DNA of 64,000 bases, taken from NCBI RefSeq assembly GCF_000425045.1, contig NZ_AULA01000002.1, forward strand, positions 117,041 through 181,040, given 5' to 3'. The notes under the pieces were generated by a model. It had not been told where the DNA came from. It searched no databases and saw only the letters and a list, made by a program, of their open reading frames with translations. Below are positions 63,856 to 64,000 of this stretch, piece by piece. Source of the stretch: Acidaminococcus intestini DSM 21505. Its GTDB lineage: Bacteria; Bacillota; Negativicutes; Acidaminococcales; Acidaminococcaceae. The translations under genes were made by a program, and so were the position numbers. How positions within the stretch are numbered: the first letter of the stretch is position 1; every line of letters begins with the position of its first letter.

Positions 63856-64000
63856 CTACAGTCCATATCGGTCCATCTGCGTTGTCAAACGCGGCAGGCT
63901 TCCTAGAAGTACCCAAATCTTGTACGACGTCGTCAGCCTGCTTCGCGTTATTCCTAGCATCTGGGCCAATCTGGAGCCATATTCGAAAAAGGTAAATGGA
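63856..64000 (-). CDS. Possible C-terminal end of a gene, cut by the window edge
   Basis: On the minus strand an open frame enters from the right edge and stops with TAG at 63856-63858, giving 47 residues ending LPRLTTQMDRYGL. The segment YGSRLAQMLGITRSRLTTSY looks helix-turn-helix-like. A competing frame on the same strand is open longer (about 75 codons), so the reading frame is uncertain and no family can be named. Confidence 0.3.
   Translation of the reverse strand, partial: PFTFFEYGSRLAQMLGITRSRLTTSYKIWVLLGSLPRLTTQMDRYGL

Overview
The window reads as a chromosome segment of a strictly anaerobic, diderm member of the Negativicutes, most probably Acidaminococcaceae (Acidaminococcus-like). 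Reasons: tandem outer-membrane proteins with an N-terminal SLH domain and a porin-like barrel; Firmicutes-type gene order (ruvCAB-queH-spoIID, queA-tgt-yajC-secDF, nfeD-floA) beside outer-membrane genes; EtfAB with dnaE and pyk; and rubrerythrin, a flavodiiron protein and two monomeric [FeFe] hydrogenases. The genus is inference. No phage, insertion sequence, CRISPR array or rRNA was seen.

Layout. 1-2.25 kb: trkA-trkH potassium uptake (trkH cut by the left edge). 2.3-5.1 kb: a possibly frameshifted membrane gene, an acyltransferase 3 and an AEC permease. 5.2-9.3 kb: pyk and etfBA. 9.7-16.5 kb: dnaE, then a tightly overlapped unit of DUF45 metallopeptidase, degenerate beta-lactamase-fold protein, FAD oxidoreductase and DUF1294 protein. 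16.7-20.7 kb: CNNM/CBS protein, HAD phosphatase and nfeD-floA plus a small membrane protein. 20.8-21.1 kb: tRNA-Lys, -Glu, -Val. 21.3-30.9 kb: two long operons for queuosine, protein export and Holliday-junction processing. 30.9-33.2 kb: yebC and a hydrogenase. 33.8-38 kb: thrC, and nadE-queT on the plus strand. 38-41.4 kb: flavodiiron protein, rubrerythrin and an exported protein. 41.6-45.2 kb (plus strand): CntK-like racemase, tRNA-Leu, and a pyridoxal kinase / ECF S-component / radical SAM operon. 45.2-54.2 kb: second hydrogenase, ABC-F ATPase, radical SAM protein, ferritin, YheO-type regulator, dicarboxylate-type symporter and an NlpC/P60 protein. 54.6-63.4 kb: envelope genes (two SLH porins, exported proteins, SH3 protein) and a YigZ protein. 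The last 550 bases are mostly structured non-coding DNA plus a possible gene end.

How the genes work together. queA, tgt, queH and queT suggest salvage and completion of queuosine; the early synthesis genes are not here. yajC, secD and secF feed the envelope proteins encoded at the right. Flavodiiron protein, rubrerythrin, ferritin and the hydrogenases form an oxygen, iron and electron-disposal set typical of fermenting anaerobes that use EtfAB.

The most interesting observations are regulatory: a consensus promoter before the flavodiiron gene with a perfect inverted repeat around its -10 box, followed by a terminator-like hairpin in the leader; a similar dyad at the queA promoter; two SLH-porin leaders sharing an identical 27-base block and covarying hairpins over the ribosome-binding site; and a family of intergenic repeats at three loci. 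No wholly new multi-gene system could be demonstrated from sequence alone.
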